Assembly: GCF_013911085.1 (NCBI RefSeq)
Contig: NZ_JACERN010000033.1
Location: 372,001-436,000, forward strand
Direction: 5' to 3'
Source of the DNA: Aquitalea aquatica
Lineage (GTDB): Bacteria > Pseudomonadota > Gammaproteobacteria > Burkholderiales > Chromobacteriaceae
Length of the DNA stretch: 64,000 bases
Below are positions 10,183-20,600 of this stretch, piece by piece. How positions within the stretch are numbered: position 1 is the stretch's first letter; every line of letters begins with the position of its first letter. Made by a program: the position numbers and the translations under genes. Below the pieces are notes generated by a model. That model searched no databases and was not told the origin of the DNA. It saw only the letters and a program-made list of their open reading frames with translations.

Positions 10183-10815
10183 TTACGCCGTAACATCCTT
10201 GCGGGAGGTCAGCACTTTATCAATCAGACCGTACTGGCGGGCTTCTTCGGCGGACATGAAATTGTCACGCTCGGTATCGGCCTGCAGACGCTCCATGGTC
10301 TGGCCGGAATGCTTGGCCAGCAGCTCGTTCATCTTGCCTTTTACCTTCACCAGCTCACGGGCATGGATTTCGATATCGGTCACCTGGCCGCTCAGACCAC
10401 CGCCATACAGCAGCGGCTGGTGAATCATCACGCGGCTATTGGTCAGGGCAAAGCGCTTGCCCTGGGTGCCTGCCGACAGCAGGAAAGCACCCATGCTGGC
10501 AGCCTGACCGATACACAGCGTGGAAATATCCGGCTTGATGAAATTCATCGTATCGTAGATGGACATACCCGCCGTGATCGAACCACCTGGCGAATTGATG
10601 TAGAAGTAGATGTCCTTGTCCGGATTTTCCGACTCGAGGAACAGCATCTGCGCCACAACCAGGTTGGCCGATTCGTCGGTGACGGGCCCTACCAGGAACA
10701 CGATACGCTCCTTCAGCAGTCGCGAGTAGATGTCATAAGCGCGTTCGCCACGACCACTCTGCTCCACTACCATGGGCACCAGGCCCAGCCCTTGCGGTTC
10801 AATCATCGATTTCAT
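10183..10815 (-). CDS. clpP: ClpP, proteolytic subunit of ClpXP
   Basis: This serine peptidase forms the double-ring proteolytic chamber. It has 210 residues. The catalytic serine is in [11 protein letters not shown] (Ser107), the histidine in SRVMIHQP (His132), and the aspartate follows in the [11 protein letters not shown] region. GGAG lies about 7 bases before the ATG at 10815, supporting that start over the internal ATG three codons later. It sits between tig and clpX, the standard bacterial order, with short gaps. Confidence 0.97.
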   Translation of the reverse strand: MKSMIEPQGLGLVPMVVEQSGRGERAYDIYSRLLKERIVFLVGPVTDESANLVVAQMLFLESENPDKDIYFYINSPGGSITAGMSIYDTMNFIKPDISTLCIGQAASMGAFLLSAGTQGKRFALTNSRVMIHQPLLYGGGLSGQVTDIEIHARELVKVKGKMNELLAKHSGQTMERLQADTERDNFMSAEEARQYGLIDKVLTSRKDVTA

Positions 10816-10839
10816 CGACCAACTCCGTTTGTGTCGTTA

Positions 10840-12147
10840 TCAGGCGTTGCTACCCATCAGGGCATCAAAGGACAATTCTTCTACTTCAACCTTGGCCTTG
10901 GACAGAACGAATTCCACCACATTGTCTTCCAGCACCATGGAGGTCGGGCCTTCCAGACGGTCGGCGCTGGCGTAATACCAGGTCAGGACTTCTTCCGGGT
11001 GCTCGTAGCTGTCGGCGAACTCTTCGATCATTGCCTTTACTTGTTCCGGCTTGGCTTCCAGCTTGTTGGATTCAACCACTTCAGCCAGGATCAGGCCCAG
11101 AGCCACGCGGCGCTCTGCTTGCTGGGCAAACAGTTCCGGCGGGAAAGGCATGTCTTTTACGTTCATGCCGCGCTGCTGCATGTCACGCTGTGCCTGCTCG
11201 ATCAGACGGCCGATTTCCAGCTGCACCAGTGCCTTGGGCAGGGTGATTTCGGTAGCGTCCAGCAGGGTCTGCATCACGGCTTCCTTGGTGCGAGCCTGCA
11301 GACGGCGCTTCACTTCACGCTCGACGTTCTTGCGAATTTCAGCGCGCATTTTTTCCACATCGCCATCAGCAATGCCCAGCAGCTTGGCGAACTCTTCGTT
11401 CACTTCCGGCAGGGTCGCTTCGGCAACATTCTTCACGGTGATTTCGAAGACGGCGGTTTTGCCGGCAACGTCCTTACCATGGTAGTCAGCCGGGAAGGAC
11501 ACTTCCACGTTCTTGACTTCGTCTTCCTTCATACCGGTCACGCCGGTTTCGAAGTCGGCCAGCATTTGGCCCTGACCCAGTACGAAGGGGAAGTTCTCGG
11601 AAGAACCGCCATCGAACAGCACGCCATCGATGCTGCCCTTGAAGTCGATGATCACGCGGTCGCCTTCGGCTGCGGCGCGCTCAACGCGGTTGTAACGGGT
11701 ACGCTGCTTGCGCAGGATGTCGATGGTTTTGTCGATTTCGACATCGGTCACCGGGGTGGCCGGCTTTTTGACTTCCTTGTCGGCCAGTTCGCCGACCTTG
11801 ACTTCCGGGTACACCTCAAAGGTAGCCGCGAACTTGAAGTTCTCGACATCACCCTCTGCCGCTACCGGTTCAAAACGCGGATAGCCGGCAACACGCAGCT
11901 TCTGTTCGCTGACTGCACTGTAGAAACCTTGCTGAACCTGTTCGCCCAGTACTTCTTCACGCACTTGCGCGCCGTAGTTTGCTTCAACGATTTTCAGCGG
12001 AGCCTTGCCCGGGCGGAAACCTTGAATCTTGGCAGTACGTGCCACGCGCTTCAGGCGCTCGGTGACTTGGGCATCAATGGCAGCCATCGGCAGAGCGATG
12101 TTCATGCGGCGCTCAAGATTGCTCAACGTTTCCAGTTGTACTTGCAT
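10840..12147 (-). CDS. tig: Trigger factor
   Basis: This is a ribosome-bound chaperone and peptidyl-prolyl isomerase. The start at 12147 (MQVQLETLSNLERR) has AAGGA upstream. The longer frame would need a TTG two codons earlier. The ribosome-binding signature GFRPGKAPLKIVE lies near residues 43-55. The FKBP domain follows near 150-240 (GDRVIIDFKGSIDGVLFDGG), then the helical C-terminal substrate-binding domain. It has 435 residues, normal. It is the first gene of the tig - clpP - clpX series. Confidence 0.96.
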   Translation of the reverse strand: MQVQLETLSNLERRMNIALPMAAIDAQVTERLKRVARTAKIQGFRPGKAPLKIVEANYGAQVREEVLGEQVQQGFYSAVSEQKLRVAGYPRFEPVAAEGDVENFKFAATFEVYPEVKVGELADKEVKKPATPVTDVEIDKTIDILRKQRTRYNRVERAAAEGDRVIIDFKGSIDGVLFDGGSSENFPFVLGQGQMLADFETGVTGMKEDEVKNVEVSFPADYHGKDVAGKTAVFEITVKNVAEATLPEVNEEFAKLLGIADGDVEKMRAEIRKNVEREVKRRLQARTKEAVMQTLLDATEITLPKALVQLEIGRLIEQAQRDMQQRGMNVKDMPFPPELFAQQAERRVALGLILAEVVESNKLEAKPEQVKAMIEEFADSYEHPEEVLTWYYASADRLEGPTSMVLEDNVVEFVLSKAKVEVEELSFDALMGSNA

Positions 12148-12532
12148 GTTCAATCCTTAACTAGTCATCTGAATACGAGTTCGGCCTTTGCGCGAACATT
12201 TCGTATTTTGGAAAACAGGTGAAACCCTTGGGAGGCTTCGGCTCTATATGGGGCCACAAGCCCCGGCTACAAGTGCAAGCCCTGCTGCATTTGCGCAGCA
12301 ACGATCAGGCCCGCATCCCATTGCGAAAACGCGCAGTATAACATGCACCCTGTTTTTGTATGCAGGCGAATCGCGGCGCAAATGCTTGCCCACGCTGGGC
12401 TATAGCAATGATCGACGCTGCCGGGAATAGACATTGCACACCTACCGACGGGCCGGCCAAGCAAGCTCGGTGATTTTCTCCGGTTTTCACTATGCTGAAT
12501 AAACAGACCATGAATTATCTGGATGAGCCACC
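12148..12532. other. Divergent intergenic region, tig / diguanylate cyclase
   Basis: This is a 385-base gap between divergent genes. It holds a candidate tig promoter (12335-12343) on the minus strand. I see no RNA gene, no convincing small ORF and no clear promoter for the rightward gene. Confidence 0.5.
12335..12343 (-). promoter_or_regulatory. Candidate extended -10 promoter of tig
   Basis: The minus strand reads TGTTATACT, an extended -10 element (TGnTATACT) about 190 bases upstream of the tig start. No good -35 is visible, which extended -10 promoters can tolerate. Confidence 0.4.
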
Positions 12533-13684
12533 ATGGGCCTACCCCATCAATCGACCCGCAAAATACCGCCCATTGGCCTTGCCATGGCGTGGCAATGGAT
12601 CAGCGCAGGCGTAGATCCCGCGCTCAACGGCACATTACGGCGGCGGCAGTACATTACCAATGCAGTCCCGGCTCTGGTACTGCTGATGGTGCTGTTTTAC
12701 TACCTGCTATTTCTCACATTGGGTAATCGCGAACTGGCACAATCCTGCTTGGCAGGAATGCCCATCCCCGCGACTGGTATAGCTTGGTTCCGCTGGCGGC
12801 AGGCCTGTGGCAAACCTCCGCACTACTGGAAAGCCTGCTTCATCTGCCAGACCACGGTACTGGCGGGCATTCTTGGCGGCCAGGGCACACTGTTCGGCTC
12901 GCACTTCTATTTCTTGCTATTTTTCCTGACCGCGCCACTCATCGTCCCCATCAATGATCGCCTTGGCATGACGATTGTTTGCGGCGTCTGCCTGGGATGG
13001 TTCTCATTGTTCGAGTTCATGCAATGGCCAGCCACGCCCACCGTACAGAGTCTGGGCCCCACCATTATCAGCATACTGAATCTGGGTGTGCTGTTATCGG
13101 GCTCCATCATCCTGTTTATCGCCCTGCTGGCCGGTGAACACTTTTCAGACGCACTGGTAAACCGCATCCAGATAATGGCCAGTACCGACATGCTGACCGG
13201 CCTAGCCAATAGACGCGCCTTTTATGCCCGACTGGCGCAATTGCAGTATCGCCACCAGTTGGAGCAGCAACCATTTTGCCTTGCCATGCTGGATATCGAT
13301 TTTTTCAAACGTATCAATGACAACTACGGCCACGATACCGGCGACAAAGTGCTGCATCACATCGCCAGCCTGTTACAGCACAAGGTACGACCACAAGATC
13401 TTGTATGCCGTATTGGCGGGGAGGAGTTTGCCATTCTGCTGCCCGACACCATGCTGGATCAGGCATTCACCATGTGCGAGGCCATCAGGAATACGATTGC
13501 CAGCTCTCCATTATCCAATGGAGCCAGTAATCTGCACGCCACCGTCAGCCTGGGGCTAGCCCAATGGCAAATGGACGACAGTGAACAAGCCTTTTTAGCC
13601 GCTACTGACAAGGCGCTCTATGCTGCGAAGCATGCTGGCCGCAACGCCGTTCAACAACGTCGCCAAACCGCACCCGCACTCTAG
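12533..13684 (+). CDS. Membrane-bound diguanylate cyclase (GGDEF)
   Basis: This enzyme makes cyclic di-GMP from two GTP. The N-terminal ~200 residues contain about five to six hydrophobic segments and no recognised named sensor domain. A C-terminal GGDEF domain (about residues 210-375) carries the active-site motif GGEEF. An RPQD inhibitory I-site lies exactly five residues upstream, so product inhibition is likely. DIDFFKRINDNYGHDTGD is the conserved metal/GTP region. No EAL domain is present. The start is uncertain: the first ATG has only a weak GGATGAG upstream. It stands alone between divergent tig and a convergent methyltransferase. Confidence 0.88.
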   Translation: MGLPHQSTRKIPPIGLAMAWQWISAGVDPALNGTLRRRQYITNAVPALVLLMVLFYYLLFLTLGNRELAQSCLAGMPIPATGIAWFRWRQACGKPPHYWKACFICQTTVLAGILGGQGTLFGSHFYFLLFFLTAPLIVPINDRLGMTIVCGVCLGWFSLFEFMQWPATPTVQSLGPTIISILNLGVLLSGSIILFIALLAGEHFSDALVNRIQIMASTDMLTGLANRRAFYARLAQLQYRHQLEQQPFCLAMLDIDFFKRINDNYGHDTGDKVLHHIASLLQHKVRPQDLVCRIGGEEFAILLPDTMLDQAFTMCEAIRNTIASSPLSNGASNLHATVSLGLAQWQMDDSEQAFLAATDKALYAAKHAGRNAVQQRRQTAPAL

Positions 13685-13771
13685 ACAGCATGCAGCCGGG
13701 CGGCACATATCCACGCCAACCGCTGATTACAACCCTTACCGCCTTGACAAACTGCCTACCCACTACCTGGC

Positions 13772-14524
13772 TCAGTCAAATCGGGCCATAGCAATCATTT
13801 CAGCACTCTGCATAGTCAGCGCGCCACCACGCCAGTCGCCATACCAGTCAAGCCGCTTAACACCAGCCAGCCGCAATTGCCCGGCAATGGCAGCATGCGA
13901 CATAAAACGCAATACGCTGCGACTGCACAGCCGAACATCAGCACCCTGAAAATGGTAGTGGGTATCGAAACAAACCAACTCATCGTCAACATCCTGCAGC
14001 GCATGCCACACCACAAGCCGCTCACCATCAGCCAGGGCAAGTTCCTGACGCGACTGTTTGGACGACCAACGTTGCCACGGCGTACTCGCCGGATTGCGAC
14101 TTTCAAACATCAGCACGCCTCCCGGCCGCAGGTGTCGACGCACGGCACCTAGCATTTCCTGCACGGCTTCATCCGTTAGCAAGCACTGAAAGGCATGGCC
14201 CGTCATGAGTGCAACATCGAAACGAGCATCCAGCGGCAAGTCTGCTGCCGTACCACCAAGCCAGCAGACCTGTCCGCCACCACGGCGGGCACGAGCTACT
14301 TCCAACATCGCCGCTGCAGGATCGATCCCCGTAACGGAATGCCCCAACTGCGCCAAGCGTACCGCCAGCACCCCGGTGCCACAGCCGATATCAACAACAG
14401 CCCTGCTCTCAGTACCTATCTGCTCGGTATAAAACAGATGATCGGCGCACCCGGCATTCAGCACATCGTATAGCGCGATCAGCCGAGGGTCGGTGTACAA
14501 AGCATTGATAGTGGTGGTTTGCAT
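13772..14524 (-). CDS. Class I SAM-dependent methyltransferase
   Basis: This is a 250-residue small-molecule-type methyltransferase. SAM-binding motif I is VVDIGCGTGVLAVRLA near residue 43, followed by GHSVTGIDPAAAMLE and a motif II region FDVALMTGHAFQCLL. The LRPGGVLMFESRNP motif III is present. The substrate cannot be inferred. It lies between the diguanylate cyclase (convergent) and the narI terminator, and has no evident operon partner. Confidence 0.8.
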   Translation of the reverse strand: MQTTTINALYTDPRLIALYDVLNAGCADHLFYTEQIGTESRAVVDIGCGTGVLAVRLAQLGHSVTGIDPAAAMLEVARARRGGGQVCWLGGTAADLPLDARFDVALMTGHAFQCLLTDEAVQEMLGAVRRHLRPGGVLMFESRNPASTPWQRWSSKQSRQELALADGERLVVWHALQDVDDELVCFDTHYHFQGADVRLCSRSVLRFMSHAAIAGQLRLAGVKRLDWYGDWRGGALTMQSAEMIAMARFD

Positions 14525-14571
14525 TGGACTCCGCCCGTGAGACTAAATCACGCGACAAATATACCGCGCAA

Positions 14572-14603
14572 GACAAAAAATGGGGCGTGCCAAGCACGCC
14601 CCA
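14572..14603 (-). terminator. Intrinsic terminator of the nar operon
   Basis: TGGGGCGTGC (14581-14590) pairs with GCACGCCCCA (14594-14603), and the plus-strand A run at 14574-14580 becomes a T run on the minus strand. It lies about 100 bases beyond narI. Confidence 0.8.
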
Positions 14604-14705
14604 TTATGCGAGTCATTACGGATTTAACTGATCCGTATAGTGCAACAACCCTTCGGCCGGATTCCGAACCACATAGATCACGTCTATCGCTTTACACGAT
14701 GACGA

Positions 14706-15392
14706 TCAGGCACGCGGACGCACCAGCTGCCAGGCGCGGCCCAGATAAGTCACCGCACCAAAGCCACTCCACACATGCACCAGACGGGTGAAGGGGAAGA
14801 TGACAAATACGCTCATTCCCATGAACAGGTGCAGTTTGAAGATGGGAGACGCGGCCACGATGAACTGCGCTGCATCACCACGCAAGGTGACGATATGCTG
14901 CGCCCAGGTCATCAGCAGCACCATTTCGTGGCCGTCCAGATGCTGGGCGGACACGGCGATGGTGCACAGGCCCAATACCAGCGTGGCTAGCAGCCACAGC
15001 AGTACCAGCTTGTCACGCCAAGTGGTGTTGGCTGCCAGGCGTTCGCTGCTCAGGCGGCGATGCAGCAGGATCAGCAAGCCAACCAGCGCCAGCGAACCCA
15101 TGATGCCACCAGCGGTCATGGCGAATACCTGTTTGAAGCTGTGGGTGACACCCAGCGCTTCCCATACACTCAGCGGCGTCAGCAGGCCCACCAGATGACC
15201 GAAGAACAAGCCCAGCACGCCGACGTGGAAGAGGATGCTGCCCAGCCGCAGATTACCGCGATACACCAGCTGGGAGGATTCACTCTTCCAGCTGTACTGT
15301 TCGCGATCAAAGCGGATCAGGCTGCCCAGCAGGAAGATGCTGAGCGCGATATAGGGATAAATCCCGAAAACAAATTGATGCAGGTAGTCCAT
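14706..15392 (-). CDS. narI: Respiratory nitrate reductase gamma subunit NarI
   Basis: This membrane cytochrome b oxidises quinol and passes electrons to NarH. The start at 15392 (MDYLHQFVFGIYPYIAL) has AAGGAGAGAGAT just upstream. It gives 228 residues, near the E. coli length. Five hydrophobic segments are visible. Conserved histidines that could ligate the two b hemes occur in FHVGVLGLFFGHL and in the C-terminal LHLFMGMSVFVIFPFTRLVH region. It is last in narGHJI, ahead of an intrinsic terminator. Confidence 0.95.
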   Translation of the reverse strand: MDYLHQFVFGIYPYIALSIFLLGSLIRFDREQYSWKSESSQLVYRGNLRLGSILFHVGVLGLFFGHLVGLLTPLSVWEALGVTHSFKQVFAMTAGGIMGSLALVGLLILLHRRLSSERLAANTTWRDKLVLLWLLATLVLGLCTIAVSAQHLDGHEMVLLMTWAQHIVTLRGDAAQFIVAASPIFKLHLFMGMSVFVIFPFTRLVHVWSGFGAVTYLGRAWQLVRPRA

Positions 15393-15445
15393 ATCTCTCT
15401 CCTTGCTGTTCCGGCCGGCCAGTGGCGGGCCGGAAACTGGCAGAT

Positions 15446-16093
15446 TCAGGCGCCGGGTCGCGACGGGTAGAAATTGACCGGAGCAATGGCCGGGATGGCA
15501 GGTTTGAGCAGTGGTTCGCTGCCATCTGCACCGGGGCCAAAGGTTTCCAGCAGTTCGTCCATGTCGCGGATCGGCGGCACGCTCAAAGGCTCGGGCGCAA
15601 CCGGCGACAGCCACACCAGCAGATCGAGCAGACCGGCATAGGGCGAAGACGACTCGCGCAGCTTGCCAGCGATATGGCCCAGCACATGCACCGCATCACC
15701 CAATAGGCGGCTGCCCTCTTCCGTTTCACATTGCGAGAGGAATTCCAGAAACAGCGGCACGTAGTCGGGCAGTTCGGCACACACCGGCTCGAAACCGTGC
15801 TCCTTGTACTCCTCCAGCAAATCCACCATGGCCTGGCCACGGGCGCGGTCCTCGCCATGGATGTGCTCGAACAGGTGCAGCGAGTGCGCCGGACTGCGGT
15901 CGAAGGTTTGCACATAGCCTTCCTGCAGGGAGATCAGATCACCCCCCTCCAGCTGGGCCAGCAGCGGTTCCAGCATGCTGCCTGCCGTCGGGGTGGCCTG
16001 CAGTTCGCTGCGGATGTCATCCAGTGCCGCCAGCAACTCGGGCTCCGGATAGCACAGCAGCGCCGAGACAATCTTGAACAGTGACTGGTTCAT
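15446..16093 (-). CDS. narJ: Nitrate reductase molybdenum cofactor assembly chaperone NarJ
   Basis: This cytoplasmic chaperone of the TorD/NarJ family holds apo-NarG until cofactor insertion and membrane docking. It is 215 residues and all helical in appearance. The motif YVQTFDRSPAHSLHLFEHIHGEDRARGQAM near residues 61-90 is diagnostic of NarJ. Only three bases separate its ATG from the narH stop, and narI follows about 50 bases on. Confidence 0.95.
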   Translation of the reverse strand: MNQSLFKIVSALLCYPEPELLAALDDIRSELQATPTAGSMLEPLLAQLEGGDLISLQEGYVQTFDRSPAHSLHLFEHIHGEDRARGQAMVDLLEEYKEHGFEPVCAELPDYVPLFLEFLSQCETEEGSRLLGDAVHVLGHIAGKLRESSSPYAGLLDLLVWLSPVAPEPLSVPPIRDMDELLETFGPGADGSEPLLKPAIPAIAPVNFYPSRPGA

Positions 16094-16096
16094 GGC

Positions 16097-17647
16097 TTAA
16101 CTCCCGGCGTTGGCCTTGCGGTCGCGCCGCATGTCATGGAACACGATGGGGGTGGCCTTCTTCTTGCCGAACAGGCTGGCATCAGAAGTGCCGCTGGAGC
16201 AGCCGTTGCCAAAGGTGAAGCCGCAGCTAGCCTTGTCGTCGAAGGTGTTTTCCACCATTTCCTTGTGGCTGGACGGAATCACGAAGCGGTCTTCGTAATT
16301 GGCAATCGCCATCACCTGGTACATTTCTTCCACCTGGGCCGGCTTCAGATGCGTGCCGCGCAGGGTGGCCGGATCGCTGATTTTTTCCACGCTCTTTTTA
16401 CGCATGTAGCGGCGCATGGCCACCATGGTTTCCAGCGCGCTCACCACCGGCTCTTCCTTGCCGGCGGTCAGCAAGTTGGCCAGATAGCGGATCGGAATAC
16501 GCAGGTCTTTCACGTCCGGGATGATGCCGTTTTCACCGATCAGGCCGTTTTCCAGCGCACTCTGGATGGGCGACAGCGGCGGGATGTACCACACCATGGG
16601 CAGGGTGCGGTATTCCGGATGCAGCGGGAAGGCTACTTTCCACTCCATGGCCATTTTGTACACCGGCGAATTCTGCGCGGCGCTGATCCAGGCTTCCGGA
16701 ATGCCCTGCTTGCGGGCCTCGGCCTGGATTTCCGGCGAGTTCGGGTCGAGGAACACGCCCAGCTGCGCTTCGTACAGGCTTTTCGGATCTTCCACGCTGG
16801 CGGCGGCTTCGATGCGGTCGGCATCGTACAGCAGCACGCCCAGGTAGCGGATGCGGCCTACGCAGGTTTCCGAGCACACGGTCGGCTGACCGGCCTCGAT
16901 ACGCGGATAGCAGAAGATGCACTTCTCGGCCTTGCCGCTGGTCCAGTTGTAGTAAATCTTCTTGTACGGGCAGCCAGACACACACATGCGCCAGCCACGG
17001 CACTTGTCCTGGTCGATCAGCACGATGCCGTCGTCTTCGCGCTTGTAGATGGAGCCGGACGGGCAGGAGGCAACACAGGCCGGGTTCAGGCAGTGTTCGC
17101 ACAGACGCGGCAGATACATCAGGAAAGTGTTCTCGAAGGCCGAGTACATTTCCTTCTGGATACCTTCAAACAGGGCATCCTTGCTGCGCTTGGAGAACTC
17201 GCCACCCAGGTCGTCTTCCCAGTTGGGGCCCCATTCGATCTTGTCCATCTTCTTGCCGGTCAGCACCGACACCGGGCGGGCCGTCGGCGGGGTCTGCATT
17301 TCCGGCGCATTCTGCAAATGCTCGTAATCGAAGGTGAAGGGCTCGTAGTAATCGTCAATCGACGGCAGGTTGGGGTTGGCGAAGATATTGGCCAAAATGC
17401 GCATCTTGCCGCCCTGCTTGGGCACCAGCTTGCCATTGGGCTTGCGTTCCCAGCCACCCTGCCATTTTTCCTGGTTCTCCCAGTCTTTGGGGTAGCCAAT
17501 GCCCGGTTTGCTTTCCACATTGTTGAACCAGGCGTATTCCACCCCGTCGCGGCTGGTCCAGACGTTCTTGCAGGTGACCGAACAGGTATGGCAGCCAATG
17601 CACTTGTCCAGGTTCAGCACCATGCCGATTTGTGCACGGATTTTCAT
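16097..17647 (-). CDS. narH: Respiratory nitrate reductase beta subunit NarH
   Basis: This iron-sulfur subunit transfers electrons from NarI to NarG. It is 516 residues. Four cysteine groups are visible: NLDKCIGCHTCSVTC near residue 14, CEHCLNPACVASCP, CRGWRMCVSGCPYKK, and CIFCYPRIE with PTVCSETCVG. The tryptophan in CRGW replaces a cysteine and marks the [3Fe-4S] cluster, as known for NarH. The start ATG overlaps the narG stop by four bases, indicating translational coupling. Confidence 0.97.
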   Translation of the reverse strand: MKIRAQIGMVLNLDKCIGCHTCSVTCKNVWTSRDGVEYAWFNNVESKPGIGYPKDWENQEKWQGGWERKPNGKLVPKQGGKMRILANIFANPNLPSIDDYYEPFTFDYEHLQNAPEMQTPPTARPVSVLTGKKMDKIEWGPNWEDDLGGEFSKRSKDALFEGIQKEMYSAFENTFLMYLPRLCEHCLNPACVASCPSGSIYKREDDGIVLIDQDKCRGWRMCVSGCPYKKIYYNWTSGKAEKCIFCYPRIEAGQPTVCSETCVGRIRYLGVLLYDADRIEAAASVEDPKSLYEAQLGVFLDPNSPEIQAEARKQGIPEAWISAAQNSPVYKMAMEWKVAFPLHPEYRTLPMVWYIPPLSPIQSALENGLIGENGIIPDVKDLRIPIRYLANLLTAGKEEPVVSALETMVAMRRYMRKKSVEKISDPATLRGTHLKPAQVEEMYQVMAIANYEDRFVIPSSHKEMVENTFDDKASCGFTFGNGCSSGTSDASLFGKKKATPIVFHDMRRDRKANAGS

Positions 17648-20600
17648 TTGTTTTCTCCCGCAGGCTGATCCATCCAGTCCACTTTTTTCATCTTGCGCAC
17701 GATGACGAATTCGTCACGGTTGGCACCCACCGTCCCGTAGTAATTGAAGCCCCAGGACAGTTGGGCGTAACCGCCAATCATGTGTGTCGGCTTGGTCACT
17801 GCACGGGTCACCGAGTTGTGGATGCCGCCGCGCTTGCCGCTGGTTTCCGCGCCAGGCACGTTCACGATCTTCTCCTGGGCGTGGTACATCAGCGTCATGC
17901 CTTCCGGCACCCGCTGCGACACCACTGCACGGGCGGTCAGCGTGCCGTTGACGTTAAACACTTCGATCCAGTCGTTGTCGACGATGCCGGCCTTCTTGGC
18001 ATCCACTTCCGATACCCAGACGTGCGGGCCGCCGCGCGACAGCGTCAGCATGCGCAGGTTGTCCGAATAGGTACTGTGAATGCCCCATTTCTGGTGCGGG
18101 GTGATGAAGTTGAGCACCAGCTCGTGATTACCGTTGGACTTCTTGCCCAGGATGGCCTGGGTGGTTTTCAGGTCCACATGCGGCTTGAACACGCATAGGC
18201 CTTCACCAAAAGCACGCATCCACTGGTGATCCTGATAGAACTGCTGGCGGCCGGTGATGGTGCGCCATGGAATCAGCTCGTGCACATTGGTGTAACCGGC
18301 GTTGTAGCTGACTTCTTCGCTTTCCAGGCCAGACCAGGTGGGCGAGGAAATGATCTTGCGCGGCTGGGCCTGCACATCGCGGAAGCGGATGCTGTCGTGT
18401 TCGCGCGGCAGCGCCAGATGGGTGTGGTCGATGCCGGTAATCTTCGACAGCGCTTCCCAGGCTTTCACTGCCACGTGGCCGTTGGTTTCCGGTGCCAGGG
18501 TGAGAATCATCTCGGCAGCGTCGATGGCGGTATTGAGCTTGGGCTGGCCCTTGCCCGCGCCTTCGGCCACGGTATGGTTCAGGCCGCGCAGGATGTCCAC
18601 TTCGTGGCCGGTTTTCCAGCTGATGCCCTTGCCGCCATTACCTACTTTTTCCAGCAGCGGGCCGATGGAGGTGAACTTGTCGTAGATGGCGCCATAGTCA
18701 CGCTCCACCACGGTCATGGCCGGCATGGTCTTGCCTGGGATCGGCTCGCACTCGCCCTTCTTCCAGTCACGCGGGTCAAACGGCTGGCCCAGCTCCTGCG
18801 GGGTATCGTGCATCAGCGGGGTGAGTACCAGATCCTGCTGCACACCCAGGTAGTCCTTGCCGATTTCGGAAATCTTCTTGGCAAAGCCCTTGTAGATCTC
18901 CCAGTCGGACTTGGCCTGCCACAGCGGCTGCACGGCTTCGGACAGCGGGTGGATGAAGGGGTGCATGTCGGAGGTGTTGAGGTCGTCCTTCTCGTACCAG
19001 GTAGCGGTCGGCAGCACGATGTCGCCGTACAGGCAGGTGGTGGACATGCGGAAGTCCAGCACCACCAGCAGGTCCAGCTTGCCTTCCACCGCCGGGCGCA
19101 CGGTGATTTCGCTCGGCTTGATGCAATCTTCCTCGCTACCCATCACCGCGTTCTGGGTGCCCAGCAGGTATTTGAGGAAGTATTCGTGGCCCTTGCCGGA
19201 GCTGCCCAGGATATTGGAACGCCACACAAACATATTGCGCGGGAAGTTCTTCGGGTTGTCCGGGTCGTTGCAGGACATATCCAGCGTGCCGTTTTTCAGG
19301 CTATCCACGGCAAACGGAATGGCTTCCTGGCCTGCCGCCTTGGCGGCACGGGTGATGTCTAGCGGGTTGGTGGTCAACTGCGGGGTGGACGGCAGCCAGC
19401 CCATGCGTTCGGCCTTGGCGTTGTAGTCGATCAGGCTCATATTGGCCATCTTGCCGTCGGCCGTCGGGCACAGGATTTCATTAATGCCCAGCTTTTCGTG
19501 CCGCCACTGGCTGGTATGGGCATAGAAGAAGCTGGTGCCGTTCATCTGGCGCGATGGGCGTACCCAGTCGCCAGCAAAGGCCAGCGGGGCCCAGCCGGTT
19601 TGCGGACGCAGTTTTTCCTGGCCCACATAGTGGCACCAGCCACCACCGCTCTGGCCGATACAGCCACACAGCATCAGCATATTGATGATGCCGCGGTAGC
19701 TCATGTCCATGTGATACCAGTGATTGAGCGCAGCACCGACAATCACCATCGACTTGCCATGGGTCTGATCGGCGTTCTGGGCGAATTCGCGCGCAACCTG
19801 GATCACCATTTCCGGCTTCACGCCGGTGTGCTTTTGCTGCCAGGCCGGGGTGTACGGCACATCAGCCATGTAGTCGCTGGTGACGTTGCCGCCGCCCAGG
19901 CCACGGTCGATACCGTAGTTGGCTGCCATCAGGTCGAATACCGTGGCCACCAGCGTGGTGCTGCCATCGGCCAGCACTACCTGGCGGGCCGGCACATTGC
20001 GGGTGAGCAGTTCGTCGTGTTCAGCGCCGAAATACGGGAAACCGACACCCACTACTTCGTCGCGGTTTTCAATCAAGGATAGGCGGGCCGATACGTCGCG
20101 GCCCGTGCTGCCGTCATGTTGTTGCAAGTTCCATTTGCCACTCTGGCCCCAGCGAAAGCCGATGGAACCGGTGGGCGCCACGATGTCGCCACTGGTTTCA
20201 TCAAAAACCAGGGTTTTCCATTCCGGGTTGTTGTCTTCGTTCAGGTTATTTGCCAGATGGCTGGCGCGCAGGAAGTAATCCGGCACATAGCGTTCGCCAT
20301 CCTTGCGCAGCGTCACCAGCATCGGCATGTCGGTGTAGCGGCGGATGTAGTCGGTAAAGTAGGCCGACGGCTTGTCCAGATGGAATTCCTTGAAGATGAC
20401 ATGCCCCATGGCCATGGCCAGCGCGGCATCGGTGCCCTGCTTCGGTGCCAGCCAGATGTCACCGAACTTGGCCATTTCGCCAAAGTCACTGGAAACCGCC
20501 ACGGTCTTGGTGCCCTTGTAGCGCACTTCGGTATAGAAGTGCGCGTCCGGGGTGCGGGTCATCGGCACATTGGAACCCCACACCATCAGGTAGGTGGAGT

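Noticed and set aside
10309-12222. 637-codon open frame on the plus strand opposite tig and clpP
   Set aside because: It is the antisense shadow of two clear genes. The protein is His/Gln-rich with no recognisable domain and no ribosome site.
12188-12430. 80-codon ORF and possible tRNA-like sequence upstream of tig
   Set aside because: No cloverleaf can be formed with a proper acceptor stem, and the ORF has no ribosome site or recognisable protein.
16136-17668. 510-codon plus-strand frame opposite narH
   Set aside because: It mirrors narH exactly in the antisense frame favoured by high GC, and has no protein motifs.
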